Origin: Lachnospiraceae bacterium M18-1
GTDB lineage: Bacteria > Bacillota > Clostridia > Lachnospirales > Lachnospiraceae
Assembly: GCA_000403295.2 (NCBI GenBank)
Contig: KE159605.1
Span: forward strand, 500,845 to 564,844
Reading direction: 5' to 3'
DNA length: 64,000 bases
The stretch's first letter is position 1. Every line of letters begins with the position of its first letter. Position numbers and translations under genes: made by a program. The notes below the pieces were generated by a model that was not told where the DNA came from, made no database searches, and saw only the letters and a list, made by a program, of their open reading frames with translations. Of the stretch, positions 16,676 to 25,497 are shown piece after piece.

Positions 16676-17458
16676 TCAGCGGACAGCCCTTCTGATTGGA
16701 AGGAACTCGGTCATATCCTGGCGGAAATGAAGCGGCAGATGGGTTCTCTGGCAGATGGGATTCTCTCGTTCCTTGATAGCAATGGACTGGAAAAATCCCT
16801 GCCACAACCTTTCAAACTCTGCTTCTGCTTTTGACACCCGCTCTGCCTCTTCCTGGTTCAGGCACTCTCCGTTTACGAGAACCCACTGGCTTCTCATACG
16901 ATGCACTAGAAATTCCTGATAGGTCTTATCATAAATCATCCAGTTTTCCAGAGGGAATCGGTCCGCAAAATGGTCTGCAATACATGTCAGAACCCGATTC
17001 TTTGGTGTGATCTCCGAAAAAAGGACTCCGTTCTCCAGCTCCCGGAAACGGATAAACTCCATAAACTGATGTGCTTCGTTTGCCACCTTCCTGCTCAGTT
17101 CGAACACGCAGGCCACATCCGGATCGGACAAGTGCTCCATGATCCGCTTGCTGTTGCCCACCGTCCGCGCAGCCTGCATCACATGAAATACAGCTTCCGC
17201 CTTTTTCGGATGCGCCGACAGCAGTGCGTGGTATATATCCCAGTACGTATTATACCCCAGATGGTTCTGGATCAGCTTCTCTACGGCCGCCGCCTTGCGC
17301 TCCTCCTCCGTCACTTCCGCGTATTCACAAAACAGCTGTGTATCCATCATCCCCCGCAGCCCAATCCCTGCCTCCCTGTCCCGGCTTTCCTTCCACGCGT
17401 CATAAATGGCAGAAAATATCCCAGTGATCGTATCACTGCAGATATAGACTTTTTTCAT
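16676..17458 (-). CDS. TIGR03915-type DNA repair protein (DUF4130)
   Basis: 260 residues, starting MKKVYICSDTITGIFSAIYDAW with GGAGGTGGATTTAGC ahead of the ATG. The family features YNTYWDIYHALLSAHPKKAEAVFHVMQAARTVG, AHQFMEFIRFRELENGVLFSEITPKNRVLTCIADHFADRFPLENWMIYDKTYQEFLVH are all present. This family is encoded next to a radical SAM protein (TIGR03916), as here, and in some genomes is fused to a uracil-DNA-glycosylase-like domain. No such domain or gene is present here. The protein is presumed to process DNA lesions or modified bases, but its reaction is not established. Confidence 0.9.
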   Translation of the reverse strand: MKKVYICSDTITGIFSAIYDAWKESRDREAGIGLRGMMDTQLFCEYAEVTEEERKAAAVEKLIQNHLGYNTYWDIYHALLSAHPKKAEAVFHVMQAARTVGNSKRIMEHLSDPDVACVFELSRKVANEAHQFMEFIRFRELENGVLFSEITPKNRVLTCIADHFADRFPLENWMIYDKTYQEFLVHRMRSQWVLVNGECLNQEEAERVSKAEAEFERLWQGFFQSIAIKERENPICQRTHLPLHFRQDMTEFLPIRRAVR

Positions 17459-17595
17459 GCTAAATCCACCTCCATCTTACCGAGTTCAACTTCCAAGCTG
17501 TTTTCAAAAATCTGTCTTACTCTTAAATCTCTGATCTTTGCCGTCCCTCCGGGTGTCCGCAAATAATATATAAAATATAGCTTTCAGCCATACTT

Positions 17596-18906
17596 CTATG
17601 CATGCAGAATCTGTACTGCCCCGCTGTCCGTATAATTCATATCATCAAATAAAGACAACTGCCGGTAAGTGATACCGGATACCGTATCTGGAAGCCGTTC
17701 CTTCGTATTGAGCAGGTTCCTGGTGATGTAGTCCTCATCCAGCCTGGTACGGTACATCATCTTCCCGCTGCAGGTCAGAAAATACAGCGCACGCTTTAAG
17801 ACCACACCCATCTTTTTCAAATCCTCGAACTTAAGATTCCCCATCTGCCTTGCTTTCACGATCCGCATGGCAGACTTGACGCCGATACCCGGAACCCGAA
17901 GGAGCATATTGTAATCTGCCCGGTTCACTTCCACCGGAAACTGTTCCAGATGCTTCAATGCCCAATTGCACTTGGGATCCAGAAAGATATTGAAGTTCGG
18001 ATGCTCCTCGTCCAGCAGCTCCTTTGCTTCAAAACGGTAAAATCGAAGCAGCCAGTCTGCCTGGTACAGCCGGTGCTCCCGCAGAAGCGGCGGTCCTTCC
18101 CCGGTCCTGGCAGGCAGGGCCGAATCTTCATTGACAGCCACAAAGGCAGAATAAAATACTCTTCTCAATCCGAACTTCTGATACAAAGACTCGGCCACAT
18201 TGAGAATCTGGTAGTCCGTCTCCGGAGTTGCTCCGATGATCATCTGGGTGCTCTGCCCTGCGGGCACAAACCGGGGCGCGTTCTTATACAGTACGATCTC
18301 CTGCTTATTCTCCTGCATCCGGTTCTGCACCATGCGCATCGGCGCCAGGATGTTCTTCCGATTCTTATGTGGCGCCAGAAGACGCAGCCCCTCCGCAGTG
18401 GGAAGCTCTAAGTTCACGCTCATCCGATCCGCCAGAAATCCCACCCTCTCAAGCAGCTCCGCATCCGTCCCCGGAATCGCCTTCACATGGATATATCCTT
18501 GAAAATTACATACATTCCGCAATCTGTACAAGGTCGCATAGATCAATTCCATCGTATAATTCGGACTCTTCAAAATCCCTGAGCTTAAAAACAGACCTTC
18601 GATATAATTCCTCCGATAGAACTCCATCGTCAGAGTACAGACCTCCTCCGGCGTAAAAGAAGTCCTGACCACATCATTGGACGAACGGTTGATACAATAC
18701 TTACAGTCATAAATACACTCATTGGTAAATAAGATCTTCAGCAGACAGATACACCTGCCGTCCGAAGAAAAACTGTGGCAGAGCCCCGCCGCCCGGCAGT
18801 TCCCCATCCCTGTCCCATCCCCCTTGCGGTCCACCCCGCTGGATGTACAGGCAACATCATACTTCGCCGCATCCGATAAAATCTGCAGCTTATCATATAC
18901 GGACAT
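17596..18906 (-). CDS. Putative DNA modification/repair radical SAM protein (TIGR03916 type)
   Basis: About 436 residues from the ATG at 18906 (MSVYDKLQILSDAAKYDVACTSSG, the usual family start). The frame is open to 18978 and GTG or TTG starts there cannot be excluded. The radical SAM cluster motif CIYDCKYC (about 67-74) follows CICLLKILFTNE. Near the C-terminus, LRVPGIGVKSAMRIVKARQ is a helix-hairpin-helix DNA-binding motif. The combination suggests a SAM radical enzyme acting on DNA. It lies 137 bp upstream of its usual partner gene at 16676-17458, and the two are probably one operon. Confidence 0.92.
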   Translation of the reverse strand: MSVYDKLQILSDAAKYDVACTSSGVDRKGDGTGMGNCRAAGLCHSFSSDGRCICLLKILFTNECIYDCKYCINRSSNDVVRTSFTPEEVCTLTMEFYRRNYIEGLFLSSGILKSPNYTMELIYATLYRLRNVCNFQGYIHVKAIPGTDAELLERVGFLADRMSVNLELPTAEGLRLLAPHKNRKNILAPMRMVQNRMQENKQEIVLYKNAPRFVPAGQSTQMIIGATPETDYQILNVAESLYQKFGLRRVFYSAFVAVNEDSALPARTGEGPPLLREHRLYQADWLLRFYRFEAKELLDEEHPNFNIFLDPKCNWALKHLEQFPVEVNRADYNMLLRVPGIGVKSAMRIVKARQMGNLKFEDLKKMGVVLKRALYFLTCSGKMMYRTRLDEDYITRNLLNTKERLPDTVSGITYRQLSLFDDMNYTDSGAVQILHA

Positions 18907-19132
18907 CTGAACCTGAATCTTCTCCGACAACTTCCTCACACCTTCTCTTCTAACAGAACTTCTATGACTTATACCCAAAACATTTGTTCTTTTTTATGAT
19001 AACACACACCTGTGATGATTGCAAGCACTTTTTCGAACTAACGTTCTTCTCATCTTAGGTAACAGAAAAAAGGGGGTTGTCGTTAGCCATCTTTTTTCTT
19101 TTTTGAAGGACTTTTCTAATTTGGGCCAAATT

Positions 19133-20242
19133 TTAAGTTATTGTTACAATCTCCATCTCTCCTTTTTCAGGATAATATTTTAAAGCTATTGCTGTTTTTC
19201 GCAAATGATTGTTGATTGTTGGTAAATCAACACAAATATTAAACATCAAATCACCAAATTCGTTTTCTCTCAAGTTATAAATATAATTAGCACATATTCG
19301 TTTATATACTTCCCTGATAAAACGTTCTTTATCTTTCCCTGTATAACCTAACGCTTCAATTATGCGGCCCTTTTTACTCTTATCTACTAAATACTTATTC
19401 CATTTATCTTCTGAAACATGTAACTTAATTTTTTCAAGAGAATCAAATTTAGGAAATAGAGCATTTAAAGAAAAACTAACATCATCTTTATCTGGAGGCT
19501 CACTCTCTATTTTATAGCTTAAAAACGTTTGATAACTATCATCATTTATACTTAATATTGAAAATCCATTATCTTCAAACGGTAATCCATTGATATTAAC
19601 ATTTTCATTATCTAAATAATCTGATGGATGAGACATAATTATTCTTTTCCTATTTTTAATGCAAACAGACTTTAGTAAATATGAAATATATGTTTTAAAT
19701 TTAGAACTATGTGTTAAATCCGCATACCCCACAAACCATGGAAATGTTTGCAGCCCCTCAACAATTTTTAGTCGTTGATTTTCACTCAGTCTGTTGATAT
19801 ATATCAAATAATACTGACTGCTATGCCTATACCTGGATTCATTGCATTTTATCAGCACTTCATTCATAGCCATATACAATACCTGCTGTGATTCAGTATT
19901 ATACCTATAAATAATATCAATATAGTCACCGGACAAAATACTATATGTACTATCCTTTTCTAAAAGAGGAATTAGTTTTTCAAATATATAATATCCACAA
20001 TTCGCAAAATCTATTTGAGATGTATCAACAACAAAGCATATTTCATACCTATCCTTATCTTGGGATGGAATCAATGCTCCTTTCAAATCAGTATAAGAAA
20101 CCTTTTTTAACATTAACTGTTTCTGCAGGATTTCAAATCCACTTTGAACAGTTTTATAAACTTCTTTATCATTAAGTTTAAAGTAGGATTTCATTATAGG
20201 ATATAAAAGGTAATTTGTAGTATCAAAAGTATAAATCGTCAT
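19133..20242 (-). CDS. Unrecognised protein encoded in an AT-rich island
   Basis: 369 residues from the ATG at 20242, which has AAGGAGG 6 bases upstream; the frame is open to 20311 but without a ribosome site. I do not recognise a family. There is no signal peptide or membrane helix; the protein is rich in Tyr, Ile, Asn, Lys and Asp and looks soluble. Segments that might help a search are CFVVDTSQIDFANCGYY, YLIYINRLSENQR and TFPWFVGYADLTHSSKF. Codon and base use is far more AT-rich than in the flanking rSAM and leuS genes, which points to recent acquisition. No integrase, phage or transposase gene accompanies it. It is a single-gene unit with a palindrome in its leader. Confidence 0.8.
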   Translation of the reverse strand: MTIYTFDTTNYLLYPIMKSYFKLNDKEVYKTVQSGFEILQKQLMLKKVSYTDLKGALIPSQDKDRYEICFVVDTSQIDFANCGYYIFEKLIPLLEKDSTYSILSGDYIDIIYRYNTESQQVLYMAMNEVLIKCNESRYRHSSQYYLIYINRLSENQRLKIVEGLQTFPWFVGYADLTHSSKFKTYISYLLKSVCIKNRKRIIMSHPSDYLDNENVNINGLPFEDNGFSILSINDDSYQTFLSYKIESEPPDKDDVSFSLNALFPKFDSLEKIKLHVSEDKWNKYLVDKSKKGRIIEALGYTGKDKERFIREVYKRICANYIYNLRENEFGDLMFNICVDLPTINNHLRKTAIALKYYPEKGEMEIVTIT

Positions 20243-20276
20243 TTTTTCCTCCTTATATATCTCTCTTTTGCAGAAA

Positions 20277-20312
20277 AATGACACAAACAATATCTCTACT
20301 ATCTGTGTCATT
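20277..20312. promoter_or_regulatory. Inverted repeat upstream of the AT-rich gene
   Basis: AATGACACA (20277-20285) and TGTGTCATT (20304-20312) form a perfect 9-bp inverted repeat with an 18-bp gap, 35 bp upstream of the ATG at 20242. It could be an operator or a leader hairpin. A weak promoter match lies further upstream (minus strand TTGAAA-N18-TATATA, 20436-20407). Confidence 0.4.
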
Positions 20313-20478
20313 CCTTTAATGTTTGCTTGAAATATTTATTCCATTTAATAATCTGTTACCATATTTTACGGTATTCTACGCTGCCTTTTCTTTGAAGAAA
20401 AATATCTATATACCTTGATTCTAAGCAATTTTTCAATATTTCCAAGCACTTTATTCTGTTGTGAGATTTTCTCCCAAA

Positions 20479-22911
20479 TTATTTCGCTACAATATTAATA
20501 ATCTTCCCCGGAACATAAATCTCTTTCACAATATTCCCGCTCAATTTATCCCCCAGAGCTTCCTTCCCTGCCGCAATGGCAGCATCCTTATCCGCATCCG
20601 CCGGAATGGACACAACCACCTTCGTCTTCCCGTTCACCTGAACCGGAATCTCGATCTCGTCATCCTTCATCTGCGACTCATCGTAACTCGGCCAGCCTGC
20701 CGTAAACACGGTCTCACTGTGCCCTAACTGCTCCCACATCTCTTCTGCAAAATGGGGCGCGAACGGGGACAGCAGCACTGCAACCGTCTCCAGCGTTTCC
20801 TTATCAATCCCGCCGTTTTTCTTCGCCAGCTCGATAAACTTATTGTTATACTCCATAAATCCGGAGATCACCGTATTCAGGCTGAAGCTCTCCAAGCGCG
20901 TAGTGATATCATACACCATCTTGTTCCGCAGCTTCAGCATTTCCTTCGTCGCCTTGACGTCCGCATCCTTGCTCTCCATCACCAGGTTCCAGAGACGCTT
21001 TAAGTAACGGTTCACCCCGTCGATGCCGCGGTCATCCCACTCTGCGTCCAGTTCCGGAGGACCAACGAACAATTCATACATCCGCAGGGAATCACATCCG
21101 TAATCCCGCACCAGGTCGTCGGGGGATACTACATTTCCCTTGGACTTGCTCATCTTGATCCCGTTCTTTCCGGTGATCATCCCCTGGTTGAAGAGTTTCT
21201 GGAATGGCTCGTCAAAATCCACCACCCCGATATCATGCAGGAACTTGGTATAGAACCTGGAATACAGAAGATGCAGTACGGCATGCTCCACGCCGCCGAT
21301 ATACATATCCACCGGAAGCATCTCGTCTGCCTTCTCCCGGGATACCAGCTCCTTGTCGTTTCGGCTGTCCACATAGCGCAGGAAATACCAGGAAGAGCCT
21401 GCCCACTGGGGCATGGTATTGGTCTCCCGCTTCGCTGCCCTGCCGCACACCGGACAGGTACAGTTTACCCATTCCTCAATGCCTGCAAGAGGAGATTCCC
21501 CGGTTCCTGTAGGTTCATAGGATTCCACCTCGGGCAGGGTCAGAGGCAGTTCTTCCTCCGGCACCGGCACATTTCCGCAGTCCGGGCAGTGAATGATCGG
21601 AATCGGCTCGCCCCAGTAACGCTGACGGGAAAATACCCAGTCACGCAGCTTAAAATTCACGGTCGCTTTTCCAAGGCCCCGCTTCTCGATGATATGGGGA
21701 GCTTCCTTTTTCAGCACCGCTGATTCCATACCGTTCCATTCTCCGGAATTGATCATGGTTCCGGCTGCCTCGGTATAAGCTTCAGTCATATTTTCAATTT
21801 CTTTTCCGTCCTTTGCAATGACCTGGATGATCGGAATATCAAATTTCTTCGCAAATTCAAAGTCACGGTCATCGTGGGCCGGTACGCACATGATAGCACC
21901 CGTACCATAATCCGCCAGCACATAGTCCGACAGCCAGATCGGTGTCTTTGCCCCGTTCAGCGGATTGATGGCATAGCTTCCGGTAAACACGCCTGTCTTT
22001 TCCTTATCCTGCAGACGATCCACATTGGACTTCATGGATGCGTCGTAAATATATTTTTCTACCGCTTCCTTCGTCTCCGGTGTGGCAAGCCCAGCTGCCA
22101 GGGCATGCTCCGGCGCCAGAACCATGAAAGTAGCCCCATAGAGCGTATCCGGACGGGTCGTATACACCGTGATCTTTTCCTCCCGTCCATCTACCGGGAA
22201 GTCTACTTCCGCGCCGTAGGACTTTCCGATCCAGTCGCTCTGCATCTTTTTTACCTTTTCCGGCCAGTCCAGCTTATCCAGGTCATTCAGCAGGCGGTCC
22301 GCATAGGCCGTAATCTTGAGCATCCACTGGCGCAGATTCTTCTTCGTCACCTCCGCGCCGCAGCGCTCACATTTCCCGTTGACCACTTCCTCGTTGGCAA
22401 GGCCCGTCTTGCAGGAAGGACACCAGTTGATAGGAAATTCCTTCTCATAGGCCAGTCCTTCCTTGAACATCTTCACGAAAATCCACTGGGTCCACTTATA
22501 AAAATCCGGATCCGTGGTATTGACTTCCATATCCCAGTCATAAAGGGCTGCGATCTGGTTGATCTGCTTCTTGATATTTGCCACATTCTCCGCAGTAGAT
22601 ACCGCCGGATGGATTCCCATCTTGATAGCGTAATTCTCCGCCGGAAGTCCAAACGCGTCCCATCCCATTGGGTGGACGATATAATGCCCCTGCTGCAGCT
22701 TGTAGCGGCTCCATACGTCAGAAATCACATAGCCTCTCCAATGTCCTACATGAAGTCCGTTGCCGGACGGGTAGGGAAACATGTCCAGACAGTAATACTT
22801 CTGCTTCGGATTACCGGAAGCATCCGCCTTCGGATTCACCGGATTCATTTCCCATTTTTCCTGCCATTTCTTTTCAATCGCCTTATGGTTGTAGACAATT
22901 TTCTGTGCCAT
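20479..22911 (-). CDS. leuS: Leucyl-tRNA synthetase
   Basis: 810 residues, the usual bacterial length. It charges tRNA-Leu with leucine. The class I HIGH-like motif is in FPYPSGNGLHVGH (about 45-57) and KMSKSKGN is near residue 586. Zinc-knuckle-like pairs CPSCKTGLANEEVVNGKCERC and CPDCGN and CPVCG are present. The editing (CP1) domain lies between about 220 and 410, with the conserved TTRPDTLYGATFMVLAPEH. The C-terminal anticodon-binding part (about 640-810) ends IVKEIYVPGKIINIVA. It is a single-gene transcript controlled by a T-box leader. Confidence 0.98.
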   Translation of the reverse strand: MAQKIVYNHKAIEKKWQEKWEMNPVNPKADASGNPKQKYYCLDMFPYPSGNGLHVGHWRGYVISDVWSRYKLQQGHYIVHPMGWDAFGLPAENYAIKMGIHPAVSTAENVANIKKQINQIAALYDWDMEVNTTDPDFYKWTQWIFVKMFKEGLAYEKEFPINWCPSCKTGLANEEVVNGKCERCGAEVTKKNLRQWMLKITAYADRLLNDLDKLDWPEKVKKMQSDWIGKSYGAEVDFPVDGREEKITVYTTRPDTLYGATFMVLAPEHALAAGLATPETKEAVEKYIYDASMKSNVDRLQDKEKTGVFTGSYAINPLNGAKTPIWLSDYVLADYGTGAIMCVPAHDDRDFEFAKKFDIPIIQVIAKDGKEIENMTEAYTEAAGTMINSGEWNGMESAVLKKEAPHIIEKRGLGKATVNFKLRDWVFSRQRYWGEPIPIIHCPDCGNVPVPEEELPLTLPEVESYEPTGTGESPLAGIEEWVNCTCPVCGRAAKRETNTMPQWAGSSWYFLRYVDSRNDKELVSREKADEMLPVDMYIGGVEHAVLHLLYSRFYTKFLHDIGVVDFDEPFQKLFNQGMITGKNGIKMSKSKGNVVSPDDLVRDYGCDSLRMYELFVGPPELDAEWDDRGIDGVNRYLKRLWNLVMESKDADVKATKEMLKLRNKMVYDITTRLESFSLNTVISGFMEYNNKFIELAKKNGGIDKETLETVAVLLSPFAPHFAEEMWEQLGHSETVFTAGWPSYDESQMKDDEIEIPVQVNGKTKVVVSIPADADKDAAIAAGKEALGDKLSGNIVKEIYVPGKIINIVAK

Positions 22912-22993
22912 TCAAACAATACCTTCCTTTCCTTTAGTACCTGTCATAAAATGCTCCTTTACTTTCCAAAACACAAAGCCGCTGTGACAGTCC

Positions 22994-23345
22994 TTAAAAA
23001 AGCCCTTTCATCTTCACTTAAGAGACGAAAGGGCTTTGGATTTCCGTGGTACCACTCTTATTCATCCGAAACATACTGCCGGATGCACTCATTGCTTCTG
23101 TAACGGGAAGACCCGCTCCTGCTTACTGCCGCAGAATCTTACAATGGCCGGCGGCTGGTCCAATCCGGATCGATCCATTCAGTAATCGGCCCTTCACGAT
23201 ATGCAGCACACACATTCCGCACTTCGGCAGAAGAACTCCAAGGTGAGTTCGGAAAAATCCGCTTCCTGCCTCGCACCCGCCGGCAGTTCTCTGAAAAGCA
23301 TCCGTTTCTTACTATTCCTCTTCAACGTTTCTTCAATTATAATAT
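22994..23345 (-). promoter_or_regulatory. T-box riboswitch of leuS
   Basis: On the minus strand, stem I starts near 23340 and holds GAAGAGG...AGTAA and GGTGCGAGG features. The specifier loop GAACTCACCTTGGAGTTC (23250-23233) shows CTC, a leucine codon, at 23247-23245. The T-box core AGAGTGGTACCACGG (23058-23044) carries the TGGT that pairs with the tRNA acceptor end. The terminator stem AGCCCTTTC / GAAAGGGCT (23001-23009 / 23027-23035) ends in a T-run (23000-22994). Uncharged tRNA-Leu would stabilise the antiterminator. Confidence 0.95.
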
Positions 23346-23415
23346 GTCACCAATTCCCCTCAGAAAATGGATCGCTTCCCGCGCCGTGCGTCGGCACGGC
23401 ACCTTGTACGTTGTT

Positions 23416-23444
23416 ATTATAAAAAGAATGTTAAAATAAGTCAA
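23416..23444 (-). promoter_or_regulatory. leuS promoter
   Basis: On the minus strand: TTGACT (23444-23439), 17-bp spacer, TATAAT (23421-23416). It lies about 70 bp upstream of T-box stem I; a GC-rich hairpin GCCGTGC / GCACGGC lies between. Confidence 0.8.
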
Positions 23445-23473
23445 GTATTTTTTACTCTGCGGCCCAAAATACA

Positions 23474-23631
23474 GTTACTATGTTGTTACTGTTCACACCC
23501 TTTGGGTGCTCCAGTAACAGTATCCATCCCATTTTAAGTCGCCTTCGGCGAGGGGCTGGATATTATGGCGAATGTTACTTTATTGGCCAGACGCCGTGCA
23601 GCAGGGTGCACGACGCCGTGTGAACAGTAAC
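23474..23631. mobile_element. MITE-like palindromic element, subfamily A, inverted copy
   Basis: The core (23485-23631) begins GTTACTGTTCACAC and ends GTGTGAACAGTAAC. Relative to the 16437 and 50948 copies it is in opposite orientation. It includes the side hairpin with GTGCAGCAGGGTGCAC and the apex GTCGCCTTCGGCGAG. Eleven extra bases (GTTACTATGTT) precede the core. Counting these as part of the element, the flanks are AAAATACA (23466-23473) and AAAATACG (23632-23639), a 7-of-8 target duplication. It ends 10 bp before the stop codon of the ZIP transporter gene. Confidence 0.85.
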
Positions 23632-23641
23632 AAAATACGTT

Positions 23642-24460
23642 CTATCCCAATGCCACATCCAGTATCATCATCAGCGCAAACCCGGCTGCCACCCCGATGG
23701 TCCCGATACTGGAATGCTTTCCTGTCTGGGATTCGGGCACCAGTTCTTCCACCACGACATAGATCATAGCCCCTGCTGCAAATGCCAGCAGGTAAGGCAG
23801 CACCGGAAGCACCAGCCGGGTAAGCAAAATGGTGATCCACGCCGCAATCGGCTCTACGGCCCCCGATGCGGTCCCGTACAGAAATGCCCGCCTTCTCGAC
23901 ATCCCTTCTGCGCGAAGAGGCATGGAGATGATAGCCCCCTCCGGAAAATTCTGTACCGCAATCCCGATAGCCAGCACAAGCGCTCCTGCCATTGAGATCA
24001 TTGCATTCTCGTTCAAAACACCTGCGAAAGTGACTCCTACCGCCATCCCCTCGGGGATATTATGCAGGGTGACAGCGAGGACGAGCATGTTTGTTTTTTT
24101 TTGGATCCCTCTGCAGGCACAGGGACTGCACAAATCCGGACAGCAGCATCCGTCCTCCACCTCTTCTTCCGCCTGGTAGATATGAGGTGTCAGCGCATCC
24201 AACAGCAGTAAAAATCCCATTCCCAATAAAAATCCGACCGTTGCCGGAACCCACGTAATCCCGCCCTGCTCCCCGGACATTTCGATGGCAGGAATCAAAA
24301 GTGACCAGACAGAAGCCGCGATCATCACCCCTGACGCGAACCCGAGCAGTGCTTTTTGCAGGCGTTCATTCATTTCCCCCCGAAGAAAAAAGACCATGGC
24401 CGCACCCAGCGTTGTCCCTGCAAACGGAATCAATGTTCCAAGCAGTATATTATAATCCAT
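23642..24460 (-). CDS. ZIP-family metal transporter
   Basis: 272 residues from the ATG at 24460 (MDYNILLGTLIPFAGTTLGAA); an upstream in-frame ATG at 24499 has no better ribosome site. About eight hydrophobic segments. The family metal-binding motif LHNIPEGMAVGV lies in the fourth helix (about residue 150) and NFPEGAIISMPL in the fifth, the paired histidine/glutamate motifs of ZIP proteins. A Cys-rich loop CCCPDLCSPCAC sits between helices 3 and 4, on the usual side of the variable metal-binding loop. It is expected to import zinc or another divalent cation. It is probably monocistronic, followed within 10 bp by the palindromic element. Confidence 0.93.
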   Translation of the reverse strand: MDYNILLGTLIPFAGTTLGAAMVFFLRGEMNERLQKALLGFASGVMIAASVWSLLIPAIEMSGEQGGITWVPATVGFLLGMGFLLLLDALTPHIYQAEEEVEDGCCCPDLCSPCACRGIQKKTNMLVLAVTLHNIPEGMAVGVTFAGVLNENAMISMAGALVLAIGIAVQNFPEGAIISMPLRAEGMSRRRAFLYGTASGAVEPIAAWITILLTRLVLPVLPYLLAFAAGAMIYVVVEELVPESQTGKHSSIGTIGVAAGFALMMILDVALG

Positions 24461-24611
24461 ACCAGAATATTTCCCCCATTCGTATCTATCTGTCGTCATT
24501 TTATGATATGCACGAACGGCGGTTTTGCCACCTGCCCTCCAAAAGAGGTATCCTCCTGAAAATCATACTCCAAGGACATCCTATCACTCCTATCCCTGTT
24601 GGGCGGACTCC

Positions 24612-25211
24612 TTACTCCCCTTCGCTCAGGATTTCCTTCAAGGATTTTCCGGACAAAAATTCATTCACCGCATATACTTTTGCTTCATCAAAGCTCCGAA
24701 ATGTCCTTGCAGCACACATAATATCCTGATAAACCTTCCAATAGCCGACTGCCAGATACCGCCGGCCTCCTGTCCGGATAAATCCATCCACATCTCCGGC
24801 TGGATACCCTAGAAATGCGCCGATCTCATGTGGAAATCCTTTCTCTTCACGGCCCAGTGTATCCATCCGTTCCGCCAGACGGTCCAGCATCTCTTCCAGC
24901 TCCATCCCCTGATATCCCAATCGGCCAAGTATCCTGCGTATTCCGGGGCGGTTTACATATTCCTCCAGCTCTTCTTTTCGATAAAGCAGTACAAGCGCTT
25001 TCCCTCTCTTTCCTTTAAAGATCCGCCATCTAACCTGTGTCCCCTCAAAAAACTCCCGGATTCCCAAACACAGACCTTCCTCCAATGCGATCAGGCTTGA
25101 CGCCTTCATGCCTTTCAGAAACGGGGCGCACTGACATACGATTTGAAATTCCAGGCGCAGCCGCAGATCCTGATGCTTCAAAAAATAGGCTGTAACTTCC
25201 GCAGGCAACAT
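24612..25211 (-). CDS. DUF3793 family protein
   Basis: 199 residues. The family hallmark is the C-terminal FPHEIGAFLGYPAGDVDGFI followed by GYWKVYQD and FDEAKVYAVNEFLSGKSL, seen in many Clostridia proteins of about 190 residues. There is no signal peptide or membrane segment. The function of the family is not known; members are often near iron or metal transport genes. The ZIP metal transporter gene lies 151 bp downstream in the same direction, which fits that trend but proves nothing. Confidence 0.85.
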   Translation of the reverse strand: MLPAEVTAYFLKHQDLRLRLEFQIVCQCAPFLKGMKASSLIALEEGLCLGIREFFEGTQVRWRIFKGKRGKALVLLYRKEELEEYVNRPGIRRILGRLGYQGMELEEMLDRLAERMDTLGREEKGFPHEIGAFLGYPAGDVDGFIRTGGRRYLAVGYWKVYQDIMCAARTFRSFDEAKVYAVNEFLSGKSLKEILSEGE

Positions 25212-25403
25212 ATGTTTCCCAACCTCCCCTCATTTTTTATCCGATGCCGCACAATAGATGCACTGCGCGGTTTAATAAGATTGCAATATCTATTTTTTTC
25301 GTTTTTCTTCACATTATGCATCACGCAAATACACAGGAAACGCGGCTGATCTCTCCCACATTTTCCCTTTTTTGGCTTTCTTGTTTTTTTACCCTTTTTT
25401 TAG

Positions 25404-25432
25404 TTGTTCCTTTCCCCAGTTTAGTGTATAAT
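25404..25432 (+). promoter_or_regulatory. Promoter of the small P-loop gene
   Basis: TTGTTC (25404-25409), 17-bp spacer, TATAAT (25427-25432), with a 60-nt leader to the ATG at 25498. The divergent region 25212-25497 holds nothing else clear. Confidence 0.7.
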
Positions 25433-25497
25433 AGATATAAGACATTTGAGCAGTGACAATTACTCAAAAATACATCTACATAAAGGAGAGATTCGTC

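Noticed and set aside
19018..19132. A terminator downstream of the AT-rich gene (GAAAAAAG...CTTTTTTC)
   Set aside because: The stem would be almost all A-T pairs with an 18-nt loop; too weak to call.
21874..23103. A 409-codon plus-strand frame across leuS and its T-box
   Set aside because: It is antisense to leuS and runs into the riboswitch; no start signal.
25212..25497. A small gene or regulatory RNA in the divergent gap
   Set aside because: Only a promoter for the P-loop gene is supported; no frame with a ribosome site or stable structure was seen.
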